Positions 61,742 to 64,000 of a stretch of DNA of 64,000 nt are shown here, piece by piece. Position numbers and translations under genes: made by a program. The stretch's first letter is position 1; every line of letters begins with the position of its first letter. This stretch comes from Brevundimonas naejangsanensis (lineage in GTDB: Bacteria > Pseudomonadota > Alphaproteobacteria > Caulobacterales > Caulobacteraceae): NCBI RefSeq assembly GCF_003627995.1, contig NZ_CP032707.1, positions 1,478,501-1,542,500 on the forward strand, in the 5' to 3' direction. The notes below the pieces were generated by a model that was not told the DNA's origin, searched no databases, and worked only from the letters and a program-made list of their open reading frames with translations.

Positions 61742-62531
61742 CCCGACGCGGGCCTCGTCTCCCGCCCCGGCCAGGGGCGTGGCGCTGGTCACGGCCGCGT
61801 CGCGCCGGATCGGGGCGGTGCTGGCGCAGACGGCCGCCCGCTCGGGCTACGACGTCGTCGTCCATTATCGCTCCGATGAAGACGGGGCGCAGGCCGTGGT
61901 CCAGGCCATCGAGGCCCTGGGACGGCGAGCTGTCGCCGTCCACGCCGACCTGACGGACGCCGGGGCGCGAACCGCCCTGATCGAACAGGCCGCAGCCTTC
62001 GGCCCCTTGCGGCTGCTGGTCAACAACGCCTCCCTGTTCGTCTATGACCAGCTGGAGACCTTCCAGGAGGCGGACCTGCGCCTCCATCACGAGGTCAACG
62101 TCCTGGCTCCCCTGGCCCTGATCCGGGACTTCGCCGCGCGCCTGCCGGAAGGGGACGAGGGCGTAGTGGTCAACATGCTGGACTATAAGGTCACGGCCCC
62201 CAATCCGGACTTCTTCTCCTATACCGTCAGCCGGGTCGGCATCGCCCATATGACCGGGGCCCTGGCCCTGGCTCTGGCGCCGCGCATCCGGGTCTGCGGC
62301 ATCGCGCCGGGCCTGACCCTGCCCTCGGCCGGATGGCCCGAGGCCGACTATGAGGCCGGGGCGCAGGCCACGCCGCTGAAGCGGCCCGTGGCGGTCGAGG
62401 ACCTGGCGGCGGCCCTGACCTTCATCTTGTCGGCGCGCAGCCTGACCGGCCAGAACCTGGTCGTGGATGCCGGGGCCAGCCTAATCCGCCGCGACCGCGA
62501 CCTGGAATTCGTCCAGTCCGACTCGCATTGA
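61734..62531 (+). CDS. FolM-like short-chain dehydrogenase (dihydromonapterin/dihydrofolate reductase type)
   Basis: A 265-residue SDR. The cofactor loop is TAASRRIG (the T-G/A-x3-R-x-G form used by FolM and PTR1 with NADPH), NNAS is conserved, and the catalytic region LDYKVTAPNPDFFSYTVSR has Asp in place of the usual Ser, as in FolM. The YxxxK Lys is Arg here (YTVSR), which is unusual. The TTG at 61734 is the likely start. PTPS/QueD-like and folB genes follow, supporting a pterin substrate. Confidence 0.8.
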   Translation: MTDPTRASSPAPARGVALVTAASRRIGAVLAQTAARSGYDVVVHYRSDEDGAQAVVQAIEALGRRAVAVHADLTDAGARTALIEQAAAFGPLRLLVNNASLFVYDQLETFQEADLRLHHEVNVLAPLALIRDFAARLPEGDEGVVVNMLDYKVTAPNPDFFSYTVSRVGIAHMTGALALALAPRIRVCGIAPGLTLPSAGWPEADYEAGAQATPLKRPVAVEDLAAALTFILSARSLTGQNLVVDAGASLIRRDRDLEFVQSDSH

Positions 62532-62610
62532 CCGCCGTTCGCGCCGCCACATGACCTTTATTTGGCGATAGGTTGGTGCTTTAGCTGCCGCCCGTTCACT
62601 CGAGACCTTC

Positions 62611-63147
62611 ATGCCCGCTGTCCGTTTCACCCGCCGCTTTTCGATGGCGCACCGGCTGATCGCCGAGGCCGGGTCGAAATGCGCCGTGCCGCATGGCCAC
62701 AATGAGTTCGTGACCGTGACGCTGGAGCCGACGGCCGAGATCGATTTCGGCCGCGCCAACTATGCGGCCTCCTTCGAGCGGCTGAAGGCGCGCTGGCACG
62801 GCTTCGTCGACGGCAGCCTGGACCACGCCTTCCAGCTGAACCGCGCCGACCCGCTGCTGGCCTGGTTCCGCGAGCACGAGCCGCAGCGCCTGAACCAAGT
62901 GCTGACTGTGGACGGCGACCCGACGACCGAGGCCCTGGTCATCGCCCTGTGGCGCAAGCTGGAGGCCATCCTCGCCGCCGAGGGCCTGCCCTTCCGCCTG
63001 GCCGAACTGGCCATCGAGGAGACGCCGACCAACACTGTGCTGACGCGCGGCCTGACCGAGGCGGAGCGCGCCTGGGCGCTGGGCGGCTGGTGCGACCGGG
63101 CCGATTTCAGCATCAATGACCTTCTGCCGCCGGAGACCTGGTCGTGA
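62611..63147 (+). CDS. 6-pyruvoyltetrahydropterin synthase/QueD family protein
   Basis: A 178-residue T-fold enzyme acting on dihydroneopterin triphosphate. Zinc His residues are in FSMAHRL and HGHNEF, with the catalytic Cys in CAVPHGH and an Asp-His pair in SLDHAFQLN. The C-terminal Glu motif reads EETPTNTV. It could make carboxytetrahydropterin (queuosine route) or take part in folate or pterin synthesis; sitting between FolM-like and folB genes favours the latter. Its stop overlaps the folB start (GTGA). Confidence 0.85.
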   Translation: MPAVRFTRRFSMAHRLIAEAGSKCAVPHGHNEFVTVTLEPTAEIDFGRANYAASFERLKARWHGFVDGSLDHAFQLNRADPLLAWFREHEPQRLNQVLTVDGDPTTEALVIALWRKLEAILAAEGLPFRLAELAIEETPTNTVLTRGLTEAERAWALGGWCDRADFSINDLLPPETWS

Positions 63148-63533
63148 GCGCCGTCGTCACCCCCCTGCCGTCCGTCGAGCCGCGCCGCCTGGGCCTGAAG
63201 GTCCTGGTGCGCGCGCTGCAGGTCGAGGCCTCCATCGGCTTCTACGATCATGAGCACGGGCGGCTGCAGCCCCTGGTGGTGGACGTCGAGCTGGACCTGG
63301 GCGCCGCGCCGGTGGAGCGGCTGACGGATACGCTGGACTATGACGGCGTGGCCCGCATCGTGCGCGACCTGGCGGCGGGGCCGCACATCGCCCTGATCGA
63401 GACCTTCGCCGAGCGCACGGCCCTGGCCTGCCTGGCCGATCCGCGCGTTCTGAGCGTGCGCGTCCGGGTCGAGAAGCCCGGCGCCATTCCCGACGCCGCC
63501 GCCGCCGGCTGCGAGGTCGCCTACGCCCGTTGA
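63144..63533 (+). CDS. folB: Dihydroneopterin aldolase
   Basis: A 129-residue T-fold aldolase of folate synthesis. LQVEASIGFYDHEHGRLQPLVVDVEL, the LIETFAERTA Glu region and VRVEKPGAIPDA with the catalytic Lys match FolB. The GTG start overlaps the preceding stop by four bases. A divergent branch sometimes acts as an epimerase; the assignment rests on motifs and context. Confidence 0.9.
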   Translation: MSAVVTPLPSVEPRRLGLKVLVRALQVEASIGFYDHEHGRLQPLVVDVELDLGAAPVERLTDTLDYDGVARIVRDLAAGPHIALIETFAERTALACLADPRVLSVRVRVEKPGAIPDAAAAGCEVAYAR

Positions 63534-63591
63534 CGCCCGGTTGCCCCGGTCTCTTCGTCCCGCCATCATCTCCTTCCAGCGAGAGGTCTTC

Positions 63592-63960
63592 ATGGTCCAG
63601 TCCGGCGATTTCAGCCCCTCCAGCGCGAGCGAGTCCGAGGTGGCGGGCCTTTACGTCGGCTACGCCTTGATCCTGTTCGTCGTGCCGACCTTCGGCGTGG
63701 CGGCTTTGATCGGCCTGCTGCGCCTGTGGCGGGCCCCGGCGCCGACGGACCCGCTGGCGCGCAGCCATTTCATCTTCCAGCGGCGCACCCTGATCGCCTC
63801 GGTCGCGGCCATTGCGGCGGGCGGGGTGCTGATCCTGGTCAACCTGGGCGTCTTCGTCCTGTTCGGCATGGCGGTGTGGACCCTGGTGCGCGGCGTGCTG
63901 GGCCTGCGCGACCTGCTGCAGGGGCGGGGGATCGAACAGCCGCTTCGCCTGTTCTACTGA
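63592..63960 (+). CDS. DUF4870-like small membrane protein
   Basis: A 122-residue protein with three hydrophobic segments (about 20-42, 68-90, 92-105). The spacing and the HFIFQRRTLIASVA turn between helices resemble DUF4870 or related short membrane proteins. GAGAGG precedes the ATG at 63592. Function unknown. Same strand as folB. Confidence 0.75.
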   Translation: MVQSGDFSPSSASESEVAGLYVGYALILFVVPTFGVAALIGLLRLWRAPAPTDPLARSHFIFQRRTLIASVAAIAAGGVLILVNLGVFVLFGMAVWTLVRGVLGLRDLLQGRGIEQPLRLFY

Positions 63961-63989
63961 AGACCCTCGCGTCCGTCGGGAGAGACGAG

Positions 63990-64000
63990 ATGAGCGCCTT
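63990..64000 (+). CDS. Start of a further gene (cut by right edge)
   Basis: GGGAGAGACGAG then ATGAGCGCC: a good ribosome site and start codon 29 bases after the previous stop. Only three codons are visible, so the product cannot be named. Confidence 0.5.

Overview
The window is one continuous stretch of a very GC-rich alphaproteobacterial chromosome. It most resembles Brevundimonas or another Caulobacteraceae. The pointers are a CpdR-type response regulator, an Entner-Doudoroff operon in the order zwf-pgl-edd-glk, paired S46 dipeptidyl-peptidases, many overlapping stop/start codons, and the lack of A+T-rich foreign islands. Gene density is high and no gene-free stretch exceeds 300 bases. I see no rRNA, CRISPR array, prophage or intact insertion sequence. 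There is one tRNA, tRNA-Val(GAC).

Layout. Positions 1-1.9 kb hold a patatin-like lipase (cut by the left edge) and two small hypothetical genes. Positions 1.9-9.5 kb hold a stress/anaerobiosis cluster: a tandem universal stress protein, an erythromycin-esterase-family protein, an alpha/beta hydrolase, a phosphoribosyltransferase, a UPF0104 membrane protein and an MgtA-like P-type ATPase. It contains five copies of an FNR/FixK-type operator (TTGAC-N4-GTCAA), one in each upstream region or divergent gap. Positions 9.6-15 kb carry an S10 carboxypeptidase, a cupredoxin/type III polyketide synthase/methyltransferase operon, the tRNA, cpdR and an N-formylglutamate amidohydrolase. Positions 15-20.7 kb carry a DUF599 protein, ppa, a KDPG-aldolase-family gene, an arylformamidase-like hydrolase, a RAM-domain protein, hmgA and a lipoprotein. 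Positions 20.7-26 kb are glk-edd-pgl-zwf on the minus strand.

Positions 26-33.1 kb are a compact his operon read on the minus strand: a TrpR-like regulator, hisG, hisD, a hisC-hisB fusion, hisH, hisA, hisF and a fused hisIE. This is the enterobacterial gene order. The aminotransferase half of the fusion lacks the PLP lysine. Three junctions carry palindromic elements whose last hairpin contains the next gene's Shine-Dalgarno sequence. Positions 33.2-33.6 kb hold a DUF559 endonuclease-like gene between inverted repeats. Positions 33.7-42.8 kb are mainly iron-related: a TonB siderophore receptor, a PiuC-type dioxygenase, and a PepSY/DUF2271/DUF4198/ApbE/flavoreductase operon, with palindromes resembling iron-regulator sites.

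Positions 42.8-48.9 kb hold a hybrid histidine kinase, a Mur-ligase-family gene divergent from an LD-carboxypeptidase, an aspartic protease, DUF1289, an orphan 53-residue protein and an enoyl-CoA hydratase. Positions 49-52 kb are a DevBCA-like exporter. Positions 52-57 kb carry two S46 peptidases and a GNAT acetyltransferase. Positions 57-61.6 kb carry pgsA, a beta carbonic anhydrase, uvrC, a DMT-type protein and a Nudix hydrolase. Positions 61.6-64 kb form a pterin/folate operon (FolM-like SDR, PTPS/QueD-like, folB) and a membrane protein, with the start of another gene at the right edge.

Four otherwise well-conserved genes (alpha/beta hydrolase, edd, hisIE, aspartic protease) are each broken by what looks like loss of one G in a G-run. 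I think this is more likely a systematic homopolymer under-call in the assembly than four real mutations.
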